A stretch of 64,000 bases of DNA, from positions 1 to 64,000 of the forward strand of contig NZ_BMHK01000006.1 in assembly GCF_014640675.1 (NCBI RefSeq), read 5' to 3'. Below the pieces are notes generated by a model. That model worked only from the letters and a program-made list of their open reading frames with translations. It was not told where the DNA came from and did no database searches. The stretch's first letter is position 1, and every line of letters starts with the position of its first letter. The DNA comes from Novosphingobium endophyticum (GTDB taxonomy: Bacteria > Pseudomonadota > Alphaproteobacteria > Sphingomonadales > Sphingomonadaceae). Below are positions 17,690 through 26,617 of the stretch, piece after piece. The position numbers and the translations under genes were made by a program.

Positions 17690-18111
17690 CCGAGCCACGG
17701 ACGGAGGGATCGTTCCGTCCGTCCGGCAAGAGGTGGAACGCATCGGCAACGCGGCCGGGCGCGACATTCGCGTGCTATCTTGCCGGCTGCGGCGCAAGTT
17801 CCGGTTGAATGGCGAGAGGCAAGGAAGAAGCCGCTGACGAAGGCGGATTGCCGAGCGCAACCGGTACGATTGCGATCCCCCCTGGATCAAAGTTTCACCC
17901 CCCGACGAAACTTGTGCCCCCGAGCGCCAGCGGCTTCTGTCAAAAATGGCGACATGGCCGCCATCCCCTGCATTACGTAGGGTTATGGGCAATCACTTTC
18001 CAAAAAGTTAACGAGCCCGGAAAAGCTCACTGTTGCAGGATTGGCGGCTTGAAAAACCACGCAAATTCGTTGTCGTAAAATTTTCCGACATCACCCGAAA
18101 AAGCGCGGCGA
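17690..18111. other. Intergenic region without a recognised gene
   Basis: About 420 bp between the second small membrane protein and the 3' end of the luciferase-like oxidoreductase gene. Base composition falls toward AT-rich at 18000-18100. Frames on both strands lack ribosome sites and family-like content. The plus-strand transcript end and the minus-strand transcript end must both lie here, but no strong terminator hairpin was seen. Confidence 0.5.
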
Positions 18112-18975
18112 TCACAAGAGCGCGTCGGCCAGGCGCCTCCAGTGCGGCAGCAAAGTAGCGAAGTCGCCGCCGCGCGCGCCGGCGATCACCTGCAGGCAGA
18201 CGTGGTCGGCCCCGGCATCGAGATGGGCTTTGACCCGCTCCGCCACGCGGTCAACACCGCCGACGGCGAAAAGCGTATGGATGAGGCGGTCGTTCGCTTC
18301 GTCGATTTCCTGCTCCGAGAATCCCAGCCGCAGCCAGTTGTTCCGGTAGTTGGGCAGCCTGCGATAGCTCTCGAGCGCGGCCAGCGCGAGTTCGCGCGCG
18401 CGGACCGGATCTTCCTCGAGGATCACGCCCTGCTCCGGGGCGAGCAGCTTGCCCGGTCCGAGAATCGCGCGCGCCTCAGCCGTATGCTCGGGCGTCACCA
18501 GATAGGGATGCGCGCCGGCGGTGCGCTCGCCGGCAAGGGCCAGCATCTTCGGCCCCAGTGCGGCGAGGCACAGGTTGTCCCTGTCCATCCCCGCCGCTTC
18601 GAGGCCGTCGACAAACTGCCGCGCCACGGCCAGCGGCTTGCCCCATTTCTCGCCGATGATCGGGCCGTGGCTGACACCCAGGCCCAGCAGAGTGCGCATC
18701 TTGTGCGCATCGGGAAGGGCCGAGAACCAGGCCGCCAGTTGCGACGGCTCGTGCCGCCACACGTTGAGAATGCCGGTGGCAATCACGGTCCGCCGCGTGG
18801 CACCAAGCAGCCTCTCGACATCGGCGGGCGCCCCGTCGTCGATCCCGCCGGGTATCCACAGAGCGCCATAACCCAGTTCGTCGAGTTCCGCCGCGGCACT
18901 GCTGCCTTCCGCCTTGTCGCCGAAGCGCAGCTCCAGCGACCATATCCCGATTTTCCCGATTGCGGGCGTGGTCAT
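18112..18975 (-). CDS. LLM-class (luciferase-like) flavin oxidoreductase
   Basis: A 287-residue TIM-barrel of the bacterial luciferase superfamily, closest in layout to the probable F420-dependent subgroup (TIGR03620-like). Features: GIWSLELRFGD start, ELGYGALWIPGG, VATGILNVW-type strand (VIATGILNVWRHEP), LLGLGVSHGPI near residue 105, and C-terminal LDAGADHVCLQVI. The ATG at 18975 has AGGGAAGAG upstream. Whether it uses F420 or FMN cannot be decided here. Substrate unknown. Confidence 0.82.
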   Translation of the reverse strand: MTTPAIGKIGIWSLELRFGDKAEGSSAAAELDELGYGALWIPGGIDDGAPADVERLLGATRRTVIATGILNVWRHEPSQLAAWFSALPDAHKMRTLLGLGVSHGPIIGEKWGKPLAVARQFVDGLEAAGMDRDNLCLAALGPKMLALAGERTAGAHPYLVTPEHTAEARAILGPGKLLAPEQGVILEEDPVRARELALAALESYRRLPNYRNNWLRLGFSEQEIDEANDRLIHTLFAVGGVDRVAERVKAHLDAGADHVCLQVIAGARGGDFATLLPHWRRLADALL

Positions 18976-19147
18976 GACTCTTCCCTTTGTGTGCACTGAG
19001 GGGACGCCATGTTGATGCGCGGCCGGCACCGCTTCAAGCGCTTTGCGGGAAATGCCCCATAGATCGCCACCGCGGGTTCGCCGATTGCGCGGATGCGGCG
19101 CAAATGGCGGCTTGATTGCGCATTTCGCCAAGCCTAGCCGGAAACGC

Positions 19148-20734
19148 ATGGAAGAGTTCGACTTCATCATCGTCGGCGGCGGCAGCGCCGGCTGCGTGCT
19201 CGCCAACCGACTGAGCGCGGATACCAGGACGCGGGTGCTGCTGCTGGAGGCGGGCGGTGAGGACAACTACCTCTGGATTCGCGTACCGGTGGGGTATCTC
19301 TACTGCATCGGCAATCCGCGCACCGACTGGTGCATGTCGACCGAAGCCGAAGCCGGCCTGGGCGGCCGCGCGCTGAAATACCCGCGCGGCCGGGTGCTGG
19401 GCGGCTGCTCCTCGATCAACGGCATGATCTACATGCGCGGCCAGGCGGCGGACTATGACGGGTGGCGCCAGGCCGGGAATCCCGGCTGGGGATGGGACGA
19501 CGTGCTGCCTTGCTTCAAGCAGGCCGAAGACCACTTCGAAGGCCCCGGCGAATTTCACGGCAGCGGCGGCGAAATCCGTGTCGAGAAGCAGCGGCTGCGC
19601 TGGACCGTCCTGGAGGCCTTCCGCGATGCCTGCGCCGAATATGGCATCGAACCCATCGACGACTTCAATCGCGGCGACAATGAAGGCGCGAGCTTCTTTC
19701 AGGTCACCCAGCGCAAGGGCTGGCGCTGGAGCGCGGCGGATGCCTTCCTGCGCCCGGTCAGATCGCGGGCCAACGTCAAGGTCCAGACGGGCGCCCTCGT
19801 GGACAGGGTTATCGTCGAGCACGGCCGCGCCGCCGGCATCGCCTACTCACTTGGCGGCGAACAGCGGGTGGCACGGGCTCGCGGCGAAGTGCTGCTGGCG
19901 GCGGGCGCGATCGGATCGCCCGCGATTCTCGAACGCAGCGGCATCGGCGACGCGCGGCGCCTGTCAGAGCTTGGTATCATCCCCCTCGTCGACCGCCCCG
20001 AAGTCGGCGCGAACCTGCAGGATCACCTGCAACTGCGCTGTGCCTGGCGCGTCGAAGGCGTCCCGACGCTCAACCAGCGGGCCGCGAACCTTTTCGGCAA
20101 GGCGCTGATCGGCCTGGAATACGTGCTGCGCCGCAGCGGTCCGATGGCCATGGCACCCAGCCAGCTCGGCGTCTTCACAAAGAGCCACGAACGCTACGCG
20201 ACCGCCAACCTCGAATATCACGTGCAGCCCTTGAGCCTCGAAGCCTTCGGCGGCGCGCTCGACCCCTTCCCCGCCTTCACCGCGAGCGTGTGCAACCTGC
20301 GCCCCGAGAGCCGGGGCACCAGCCGGATCGTCAGCGCCGACCCCGCAGCCGCGCCTGGCATCCGCCCGAACTACCTCTCCACCGAAGAGGACCGCCGCGT
20401 GGCGGCCGAGGCGATCCGCATCACGCGCGGGATCGTCTCGCAGGCAGCGCTCGCGCGGTACCGTCCGCAGGAGGTCCGCCCCGGCATCGCGTTCCAGAGC
20501 GAAGAGGAGCTGCAGCGCGCGGCAGGGGACATCGGGACGACCATTTTCCACCCCGTCGGCACGGCGGCCATGGGCTCCGTGGTCGATCACGAGCTGCGAG
20601 TGAACGGCGTGGGTTCGCTGCGCGTGATCGATGCCTCGGTCATGCCGACGATCACGTCAGGCAACACCAATGCACCGACCATGATGATCGCGGAAAAGGG
20701 CGCGGCCATGGTCCTCGCCGCCACGAGGAACTGA
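19148..20734 (+). CDS. GMC family oxidoreductase (choline dehydrogenase-like)
   Basis: FAD-dependent alcohol dehydrogenase/oxidase of 528 residues. ADP-binding motif DFIIVGGGSAGCVLANRLS at the start, GMC signature 1 around GRVLGGCSSINGMIYMRG, signature 2 GAIGSPAILERSGIG, and the C-terminal FHPVGTAAMG and TSGNTNAPTMMIAEKGA with the active-site His and Asn. The ATG at 19148 precedes the FAD motif directly; the upstream frame extension is not credible. Divergent from the LLM oxidoreductase, 172 bp apart. Similar enzymes act on short alcohols, polyethylene glycol or choline; substrate not determined. Confidence 0.92.
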   Translation: MEEFDFIIVGGGSAGCVLANRLSADTRTRVLLLEAGGEDNYLWIRVPVGYLYCIGNPRTDWCMSTEAEAGLGGRALKYPRGRVLGGCSSINGMIYMRGQAADYDGWRQAGNPGWGWDDVLPCFKQAEDHFEGPGEFHGSGGEIRVEKQRLRWTVLEAFRDACAEYGIEPIDDFNRGDNEGASFFQVTQRKGWRWSAADAFLRPVRSRANVKVQTGALVDRVIVEHGRAAGIAYSLGGEQRVARARGEVLLAAGAIGSPAILERSGIGDARRLSELGIIPLVDRPEVGANLQDHLQLRCAWRVEGVPTLNQRAANLFGKALIGLEYVLRRSGPMAMAPSQLGVFTKSHERYATANLEYHVQPLSLEAFGGALDPFPAFTASVCNLRPESRGTSRIVSADPAAAPGIRPNYLSTEEDRRVAAEAIRITRGIVSQAALARYRPQEVRPGIAFQSEEELQRAAGDIGTTIFHPVGTAAMGSVVDHELRVNGVGSLRVIDASVMPTITSGNTNAPTMMIAEKGAAMVLAATRN

Positions 20735-20829
20735 AACGAGGTGGGCGATGGACAGCGATCCGGGAACGAGCAGCGATCACCCCGCATCCTCTCCTCTGAA
20801 GTGGACAGAAAGCGAGCGAACGGCGCGCT

Positions 20830-21159
20830 CTATATTTCGACCCACACCGCGCCGTCCTCTTCCTTCGCCGGATAGACGGCAAGCTCGTTCCTCGCCTTCA
20901 TGTCGATGAAGAGGAACTTCGGGTCGCGCTCGATCTTCCCCGTCGTCAGGTCGAACTTCGCCTTGTGCAGCGCGCAGACCACCGAGCGGCCCTCAAGCTT
21001 TCCCCGGCACAAGTTGAAGCCCAGATGCGGGCATTTGCGCTGCGCCGCATAGAACGTGCCGCCCACTTTCGTCACCAGCAGCTTCACGCCCTTGGCTTCG
21101 ACCGGAACCAGCGCTCCATCGGCAATATCCGATGCGCTTGCCACTTTCACGAACTCCAT
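20830..21159 (-). CDS. Rieske [2Fe-2S] ferredoxin
   Basis: A 109-residue Rieske-type ferredoxin. The cluster ligands are in CPHLGFNL (Cys-x-His) and CALHKAKFD (Cys-x-x-His). Similar proteins pass electrons to ring-hydroxylating oxygenases or serve as small electron carriers, but no oxygenase is adjacent. The ATG at 21159 follows AAGGGGA. It faces the GMC gene tail-to-tail. The second ligand box has CALHKAKFD where typical Rieske proteins have CxxHGxxFD, a mild deviation. Confidence 0.88.
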   Translation of the reverse strand: MEFVKVASASDIADGALVPVEAKGVKLLVTKVGGTFYAAQRKCPHLGFNLCRGKLEGRSVVCALHKAKFDLTTGKIERDPKFLFIDMKARNELAVYPAKEEDGAVWVEI

Positions 21160-21667
21160 CGCAATCCCCTTTTCCGTTCGCCCGGGGTCGTGGCGGGCAA
21201 CAACAAGGCGTGGCAGGATAACCCGCCACGCCTTGTGCTCCTCCCCCTCCACTCGACCTGCGGTGCGACCCGAACGGCTCGGCGGATTGTTCGATCAAGC
21301 CAGCTTTCTTCGAAGCCCGGCCAGCGCTTGATCGCTTTGATGTCGTGTTGAGGTGTCGATTCTCCCGGCCGGAGAACCAGGGTATCGCGCATGATGCTCG
21401 CCGGTCATCATGCTGGATTCAAGCTGCGAGCCGCAGGCCTGACCAGATCGGCCATGGCCATTACGCACAGGACAAAACCTGCCTGAAAAGCAGCCCAAAT
21501 TGCTTCAAGACATCATCCTCTATCCCGGCCGGCGCCTCTTCGACCCAGCCCATCTTCAATTATGCCATGCGGCATAACATTTGATTGCCGTGACCGGAAG
21601 AACCCGGTGGCCGGATGGCACGCTTTGTCCCCAAAAAATTCGCCAGCGCGCGGTTGAGACATTCGGA
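21160..21667. other. Intergenic region without a recognised gene
   Basis: About 500 bp between the Rieske gene start and the lipoprotein gene stop on the minus strand. The reading frames found here are short, lack ribosome sites and resemble no family. The stretch at 21320-21600 has mixed composition and could be decayed sequence. I see no repeat, tRNA or insertion-sequence end. Confidence 0.45.
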
Positions 21668-22135
21668 TTACTCCTTTTGGGTGGCATCGCGGTAGCCTTG
21701 GTGGTCCGTCCAGGCGCAGCCTTGCCTCACATCGGGGCCGATCTGCAGCGTCACCGTGAAGGGATAGGTGCGATCGGACATGCCATCGCTGCATTCGCCC
21801 GGCGTCACCGCCAGCGTCATCGCACCGCCCGCCAAGTTACCGCTGAACGAAAGTCCACCGCGCCCGGCAAAGCGCGAAACGGTTATCGTCTCGCCGTCCT
21901 GATTTTCCGGCGTGGTATAAGTCAGTTCATTCCCTGAGGCCTCGCCGCCCCAGAAGGGTTCTGTACCGAGGAAATGCACGACTTCATCGCGGGCTATACC
22001 GCGCCACGGCTGATGGTCTGTGCTGTCGCCCGGCAGGTTCGACGCCGCCTGATGACATGCCGCGAGAGAAAGCATGCCGAACAGAAGTCCGGATCTGGAC
22101 ACGGGGCCAGCGATGAACCGATGGAGATATCTCAT
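21668..22135 (-). CDS. Lipoprotein of the COG3650 type
   Basis: 155 residues with a lipoprotein signal (GLLFGMLSLAAC lipobox). The mature part has the pattern FLGTEPFWGGEASGNELTYT, then GGAMTLAVTPGECSDGMSD and a C-terminal strand, matching a family of predicted outer-membrane-associated lipoproteins in proteobacteria with META/HslJ-like beta structure. Cysteines in GECSDG and RQGCAW are probably disulfide-bonded in the periplasm. Function unknown. Assignment to COG3650 is from memory of the motif. Confidence 0.72.
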   Translation of the reverse strand: MRYLHRFIAGPVSRSGLLFGMLSLAACHQAASNLPGDSTDHQPWRGIARDEVVHFLGTEPFWGGEASGNELTYTTPENQDGETITVSRFAGRGGLSFSGNLAGGAMTLAVTPGECSDGMSDRTYPFTVTLQIGPDVRQGCAWTDHQGYRDATQKE

Positions 22136-22219
22136 GGCTACCGACTACCGCCGCGAAGCCCCCCGGACAACCGCCTTGCCGGCCGAAGGGGCCTTTCGCC
22201 GGCGGCGAACGGAAACCGG

Positions 22220-22621
22220 TCAGTGCACTCTTCGCAGCCCGCCCTGCCCTTGCACCAGGCGGACTTCCAGCACGCCTCCCGATGCCTCGACGCCGTGCTT
22301 TTCGCAGATCTCCGCCAGACGCGCGGCGATGGCTTCTTCATCGATGTCATTGGCGACCGGGTAGCGGGCAATCACCATCTCATCGAGCGCGTCGATCACA
22401 CAGAAATGGCTGTTCCGGCCGCCCGCCGCCAGGGCATCGAGATCGAAGCCCTCGGCAAGATCCCACTTCCCGCCGCCGCGCGAGCGGATCGGGCGCTCGC
22501 AATAGCGGCACGTGCAATGGACGGCGCCATCCTCCTCGCGCCGCTGCTTTCCTGTCGGTACATGACGGCGCAGGTACCAGCACTGGGCCACGACCGCCGA
22601 AGGGTTGATCTTGCTGAGCAT
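22220..22621 (-). CDS. Hypothetical protein with a CxCxxC motif
   Basis: 133 residues. The start MLSKINPSAVVAQCW follows AGGTGGAG. The centre has HCTCRYCERPIRSRGGGKWD, a possible zinc or metal site, and a later HFCVIDALDEMV. The last third is an alpha-helical acidic segment (DEEAIAARLAEICEKHG). I do not recognise the family. It lies 84 bp before the lipoprotein gene in the same direction. Confidence 0.55.
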   Translation of the reverse strand: MLSKINPSAVVAQCWYLRRHVPTGKQRREEDGAVHCTCRYCERPIRSRGGGKWDLAEGFDLDALAAGGRNSHFCVIDALDEMVIARYPVANDIDEEAIAARLAEICEKHGVEASGGVLEVRLVQGQGGLRRVH

Positions 22622-22743
22622 CACTCCACCTGTCTTTGCGAGAGCCTGTTGACCGAGCGGCGGCAGGGGCATTGCCGCCTTGTCCACGAAAACGGACGTT
22701 AACCGCAAAAATTAAGCCCCGCTCCGCAAGCGACGCCGCGCGC

Positions 22744-23136
22744 TCAACCCAGCGTGGCGTAGATCTCGGCGACAATCACCCATTCGCCCAGAACCTCCCG
22801 CCACTTGGCCGAATAGTCGCCCGAGGCGAGGGCCTTGCCCGAGAGCGCTTCGAATCCCTGCCAGTGGCCGGTCTCCATGGCGACCGGCTCCACCGTCGAA
22901 ACCACCACGCGCGAGGGCGTGCGGACATAGACCGCGCGCACCGGGCTGGCGAACTCGCGCCGCCAGGCGCGAAGCTGGGCGTTGCGCCCGGAAACGACGG
23001 CGCTGTCGCTGCCCGTCACCATCACCACGTCGCGCCCCAGGATCGGCGAGATCGCGCCAATGTCCCCTTCGGCAATCGCGCGGTTGAAATCGGCGCGGCG
23101 CGTTCTGATGCTGAGCTCGGTGGCGGACTGGTTCAT
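22744..23136 (-). CDS. SnoaL/NTF2-like (DUF4440-type) protein
   Basis: 130 residues of the NTF2 cone-like fold: RADFNRAIAEGDIGAISPIL at the start, then VVMVTGSDSAVVSGRNAQLRA, and a C-terminal segment with GDYSAKWREVLGEWVIVAEIY. These small proteins are isomerases, cyclases or hydrolases, or non-enzymatic. The ATG at 23136 has AAGGGG. It follows the DUF72 gene with 64 bp between. Confidence 0.82.
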   Translation of the reverse strand: MNQSATELSIRTRRADFNRAIAEGDIGAISPILGRDVVMVTGSDSAVVSGRNAQLRAWRREFASPVRAVYVRTPSRVVVSTVEPVAMETGHWQGFEALSGKALASGDYSAKWREVLGEWVIVAEIYATLG

Positions 23137-23200
23137 GGCGACCCCTTGCGGTTTGTGCGTGGTGCGTACCCGATGGGACGCGGCATGCAAGCCGCGCCGC

Positions 23201-23950
23201 TCACTCCAACCGCGGGATCAGGGCCTCAGCGGCAGCGGGGTTCCTCGCTTTTGCTCCCGCGATGAGGAAAACGAAGACCTCACGCCCGTCTGCCGCCCAA
23301 CCGCGCGCCTTGTCTGCCCAGGCATCGAGCGCGGCATCGTCATAACCTGTCGCCGCGTCCTCGCGCGTGTCCTGCAGGCGGGCGTATGTAAAAGCTCCGG
23401 TCTGCTCCTCGAAGCACGGGTATCTGGGGCTGTCGGCGAAGACGACCGCAACGCCGGCCTTGCGCGCCAGCTCGAAGAAAGCGGGATCATCAAAGCTCTC
23501 GTGCCGCGGTTCGATCGCGTGGCGCAGCGGCACACCGTCCTGCGCCGAGGGAAGTAGCGAGAGAAACGCGCCGATCTGCTCGGCCTCGAACTTCTTGGTA
23601 TGGGGAAGCTGCCACAGGATCGGCCCCAGCCTGTCCTCCAGCTCGACGATCCCCTGCTCCAGGAATCGCGCGACGCTCTCTCCCGATTGCGACAGATCCC
23701 TGCGCTGCGTGCAGGCGCGGCCGGCCTTGAGGGCATAGGCGAAGCCGTCCGGAGCCGCTTTGCGCCACTTCGCGAAGGTGGCCGGGCTTTGCCGCGAATA
23801 GAAGGTGCTGTTGACCTCGATCGCGGTCAGGCGCGAGGCCGCGTATTCCAACTCGCGAGCCTTCGCCAGACCCTCCGGGTAGAATGTCCCTCGCCACGGC
23901 TCGTAGGTCCAGCCGCCGATGCCGACGCGGATGGGGCCGGCCTTCGTCAT
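23201..23950 (-). CDS. DUF72 domain-containing protein (YecE-like)
   Basis: 249-residue TIM-barrel-like protein of the DUF72 family: VGIGGWTYEPWRGTFYPEGL at the start, AIEVNSTFYSRQSPATFAKW, FAYALKAGRACTQRRDL, GPILWQLPHTKKF, and AIEPRHESFDDPAFFELAR. The family is broad and its activity is unproven. A GGAGGATT site precedes the ATG at 23950; the longer frame upstream has no family content. Confidence 0.9.
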   Translation of the reverse strand: MTKAGPIRVGIGGWTYEPWRGTFYPEGLAKARELEYAASRLTAIEVNSTFYSRQSPATFAKWRKAAPDGFAYALKAGRACTQRRDLSQSGESVARFLEQGIVELEDRLGPILWQLPHTKKFEAEQIGAFLSLLPSAQDGVPLRHAIEPRHESFDDPAFFELARKAGVAVVFADSPRYPCFEEQTGAFTYARLQDTREDAATGYDDAALDAWADKARGWAADGREVFVFLIAGAKARNPAAAEALIPRLE

Positions 23951-24182
23951 GCGCCAATCCTCCGCTCCAGGGATGACGCCAAACGCGTGAAATGCGCCGC
24001 CCGCCCGGGCGACATCGGAAAACCGCGCCCAAACGCGGGCTGAAAAATCATGGATCGGGTCATATCCCGAAGGGTAGCGCGAATGCGGGGGTGAAGGAAA
24101 ACGGGAAATTCCGCCCGGCGACGCCGGGGGAAATTCCAACTCGCCCAAGGACGCATGGGCAACCGGGGCCTTGTCACGAGCA

Positions 24183-24209
24183 AGGGGCGCGTCCGGCGGA
24201 CGCGCCCCT
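24183..24209 (-). terminator. Probable terminator after infC
   Basis: A GC-rich hairpin: AGGGGCGCGTCC at 24183-24194 pairs with its complement at 24198-24209 around a 3-nt loop. It lies 29 bp beyond the infC stop on the minus strand. On that strand it is followed by TTGCTCGTG rather than a run of Ts, so it is either an imperfect intrinsic terminator or a 3' end stabiliser. Confidence 0.55.
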
Positions 24210-24237
24210 CGTTCTCGCGATCATCGCGCTGCAGCGT

Positions 24238-24780
24238 TTACTTTGGCGACAGCACCATAAGCATCTGCCGGCCTTCCATACGGGGATAAGCCTCGACCTT
24301 GGCGATTTCCTCCACGTCGACCTGAACCCGGCGCAGCAGGTCCATGCCGAGCTGCTGGTGCGAAAGCTCGCGGCCGCGGAAGCGCAGGGTGACTTTCACC
24401 TTGTCGCCGTCGCTGATGAAGCGGTGGACGTTGCGCATCTTCGTATCATAGTCATGATCGTCGATGTTCGGACGCATCTTGATCTCCTTGATCTCCTGCG
24501 TCTTCTGCGACTTGCGCGCGGCATTGGCTTTTTTCTGCGCCTCATACCGATACTTGCCGACATCGAGGAACTTGCACACCGGCGGATCGGCGTTGGGTGA
24601 AACCTCCACCAGGTCCAGGCCGACATTGGCTGCCTGTTCAATCGCCTCGCGAGTGTACATAACGCCAAGGTTCTCGCCGTTTTCGTCGATCACGCGGACC
24701 TTGTCGGACTGAATCATGTTGTTGTAGCGCGGTCCACTCTTGACCGGTGGCGTCATCATGCGCCGGGGTGGGGGTGCTAT
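24238..24780 (-). CDS. infC: Translation initiation factor IF-3, probable AUA start
   Basis: IF-3 keeps 30S subunits apart and checks the initiator tRNA. N-domain: [51 protein letters not shown]; linker [19 protein letters not shown]-domain with [12 protein letters not shown] and [18 protein letters not shown]. The only strong ribosome site upstream (AGGAGA, 24787-24792) stands 6 nt before an ATA codon at 24780, followed by [11 protein letters not shown], whereas the first ATG (24759) has no site. Rare start codons (AUU, AUC, AUA) are a known self-regulating feature of infC. From ATA the protein is 180 residues; from ATG, 173. No rpmI-rplT follows. Confidence 0.93.
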   Translation of the reverse strand: MAPPPRRMMTPPVKSGPRYNNMIQSDKVRVIDENGENLGVMYTREAIEQAANVGLDLVEVSPNADPPVCKFLDVGKYRYEAQKKANAARKSQKTQEIKEIKMRPNIDDHDYDTKMRNVHRFISDGDKVKVTLRFRGRELSHQQLGMDLLRRVQVDVEEIAKVEAYPRMEGRQMLMVLSPK

Positions 24781-24786
24781 ATGCGT

Positions 24787-24792
24787 TCTCCT
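24787..24792 (-). promoter_or_regulatory. Ribosome binding site that decides the infC start
   Basis: AGGAGA on the minus strand, 6 nt from an ATA triplet and 27 nt from the first ATG. Its spacing supports initiation at ATA and not at ATG. Confidence 0.6.
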
Positions 24793-24922
24793 GAGTCGTT
24801 TACGATTTGCGTGCGAACGGGCGCTCAATAATGCCAATTGCCCCGCCATGAAAAGCGGGAAATCGCACAACTGTAACAGAGCCCCCGGCCGATGGCACGG
24901 CCTGACTTCGTCATATGGGGTT

Positions 24923-25615
24923 TCAGACCGATCCGCGCCAGAGGGGATATGCAATCAGCCTCCCCGTCGCAGGTACCAGGGCGTCGATCGCCGAGGCGGG
25001 CTGCATGGCCGAAAGGATCGCCGGATCAGAAGCGTCCATTCCGCCCGTCAGCGCGCCGAAAGCGGGCAGGATCAGGCGGTTATCGCTGCGCACCGCGCAA
25101 GGCCGGGCGATCCGCCGGCCGCGCGCCGAAACGATCAGACGGGGGTGGTAGTGGCCGGAGAGTTCGGGGCCGGTGGCCCCTTCCCGGGCCTTGTGCCGCA
25201 ACACCAGCCCGGAGATTTCGAGTTCCTCGACCCGCATTCCCCCGGCCTCTGCCCCCAGTTCGGGATCGTGGTTACCGGTGATCCAGACCCAGTCCAGCGC
25301 GCGGGTGAGCGCGGCAAGCATTCCAGCCGCGTAGGGTTCGAGTCGGTCGGTCCCCCGGCTGTCGTGGAAGTTATCGCCCAACGCGAAGACCCGCCGCGCG
25401 CCCGTCTGGCGCACCGCAAGGGCGAGACGTTCGAGCGTCTCGCGGCTATCATAGGGTGGGAGCATCTGCCCGCCTTTCGCATAGAAGCTCGCCTTTTCGA
25501 GGTGCAGGTCGGCCACCAGCAACGCCTGTTCGCGCGGCCAGTATATCGCTCCGCCCCGCGATCCGGCAGCGGCGACCAGATGCATCTCCTCCGATCGGAA
25601 CGAAAAGGGAACCAT
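24923..25615 (-). CDS. pdeM: Ligase-associated metallophosphoesterase PdeM
   Basis: 230-residue calcineurin-like phosphoesterase. The metal-site motifs appear in order: [31 protein letters not shown] and [10 protein letters not shown]. This pattern matches PdeM, the endonuclease of the ligase-associated DNA repair set (with LigD/Lhr-type ligase, exonuclease and helicase). None of those partners is beside it in the window, so it may be dispersed in this genome. Divergent from hemF, with 44 bp between the start codons. Confidence 0.88.
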   Translation of the reverse strand: MVPFSFRSEEMHLVAAAGSRGGAIYWPREQALLVADLHLEKASFYAKGGQMLPPYDSRETLERLALAVRQTGARRVFALGDNFHDSRGTDRLEPYAAGMLAALTRALDWVWITGNHDPELGAEAGGMRVEELEISGLVLRHKAREGATGPELSGHYHPRLIVSARGRRIARPCAVRSDNRLILPAFGALTGGMDASDPAILSAMQPASAIDALVPATGRLIAYPLWRGSV

Positions 25616-25659
25616 GGCTTTCCCTTGCCGCAGCCCGCCCGATTTGGCAAGCGCCGCGC

Positions 25660-26526
25660 ATGACCGACTGGACTCCCTTCACCGCCCGCGCCCGCGACTG
25701 GTTCGAATCGCTGCGCGACAGGATCTGCGCCGAGTTCGAGGCGATCGAGCGCGAGGCCGGCTCCGAGGCGAGCTTCGAATACACTCCATGGCAGCGCGCC
25801 GCCGTCGAAGGCGGTGAAGACGGCGAGACCGGGGGCGGTACCCGGGGCGTGATGAAAGGCAAGGTCTTCGAAAAAGTCGGCGTCAACGTCTCGACCGTGG
25901 CCGGCGGGCTCGCGAAAGACTTCGCCGGTACCATCCACGGCGCATCGTCAGAGCAGAATGCCTTTTCCGCCACCGGCATAAGCCTCGTCGCCCACATGGC
26001 GAACCCGCACGTCCCCGCCGTGCACATGAACACGCGTTTCCTGACGACGACCAGGGCCTGGTTCGGCGGCGGCGCCGATCTCAACCCGCCGCTGCCCTAC
26101 GAGGACGATACGCGGGAATTCCACGGCGAACTCAAGGGCGCCTGCGACAGGCACGGGCCGGACTATTACGAGCGCTACAAGGCCTGGGCGGATGAGTATT
26201 TCTACATCCCCCACCGCAAGGTTCATCGCGGCGTCGGCGGGATATTCTACGACCACCTCGAATGTACGGACGAAGCCGAATGGGAAGCGAACTTCGCTTT
26301 CACGAAAGCCGTTGGCGAGGCTTTCCTGGCCGTCTTCCCGCGCCTCGTGCGCCGGCGCATGGGCATGGCGTTCACGCCCGAGGACAAGGCGCGCCAGCTG
26401 GAATGGCGCGGCCGCTACGCCGAATTCAACCTCGTCTACGATCGCGGCACCCTCTTCGGCCTCAGGACCGGGGGCAATATCGACGCGATCCTGATGAGCC
26501 TGCCACCCGAGGCGACCTGGAGCTAG
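25660..26526 (+). CDS. hemF: Oxygen-dependent coproporphyrinogen III oxidase
   Basis: Haem pathway enzyme converting coproporphyrinogen III to protoporphyrinogen IX with O2. 288 residues with VNVSTVAG, HMNTRFLTTTRAWFGGGADL, the YYERYKAWADEYFYIPHR stretch and RGVGGIFYDHLE, and the C-terminal YAEFNLVYDRGTLFGLRTGG. The ATG at 25660 gives the family's usual N-terminus; the longer frame overlapping pdeM is a shadow. Confidence 0.96.
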   Translation: MTDWTPFTARARDWFESLRDRICAEFEAIEREAGSEASFEYTPWQRAAVEGGEDGETGGGTRGVMKGKVFEKVGVNVSTVAGGLAKDFAGTIHGASSEQNAFSATGISLVAHMANPHVPAVHMNTRFLTTTRAWFGGGADLNPPLPYEDDTREFHGELKGACDRHGPDYYERYKAWADEYFYIPHRKVHRGVGGIFYDHLECTDEAEWEANFAFTKAVGEAFLAVFPRLVRRRMGMAFTPEDKARQLEWRGRYAEFNLVYDRGTLFGLRTGGNIDAILMSLPPEATWS

Positions 26527-26617
26527 ATGCGGACACATACCGGCAGACCCGCCCCCAGGGGGGCGCCCGAAGCCCCCCTCTGGCAGGAAACATCCGCCCG
26601 GCGTCACGCGTTGACGG

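Noticed and set aside
21345..21584. Small plus-strand frame in the intergenic region
   Set aside because: No ribosome site, mixed composition and no family-like content.
25335..25365. Possible tRNA T-arm (GGTTCGAGTCG)
   Set aside because: It is inside pdeM, and no acceptor or anticodon stem can be drawn around it.
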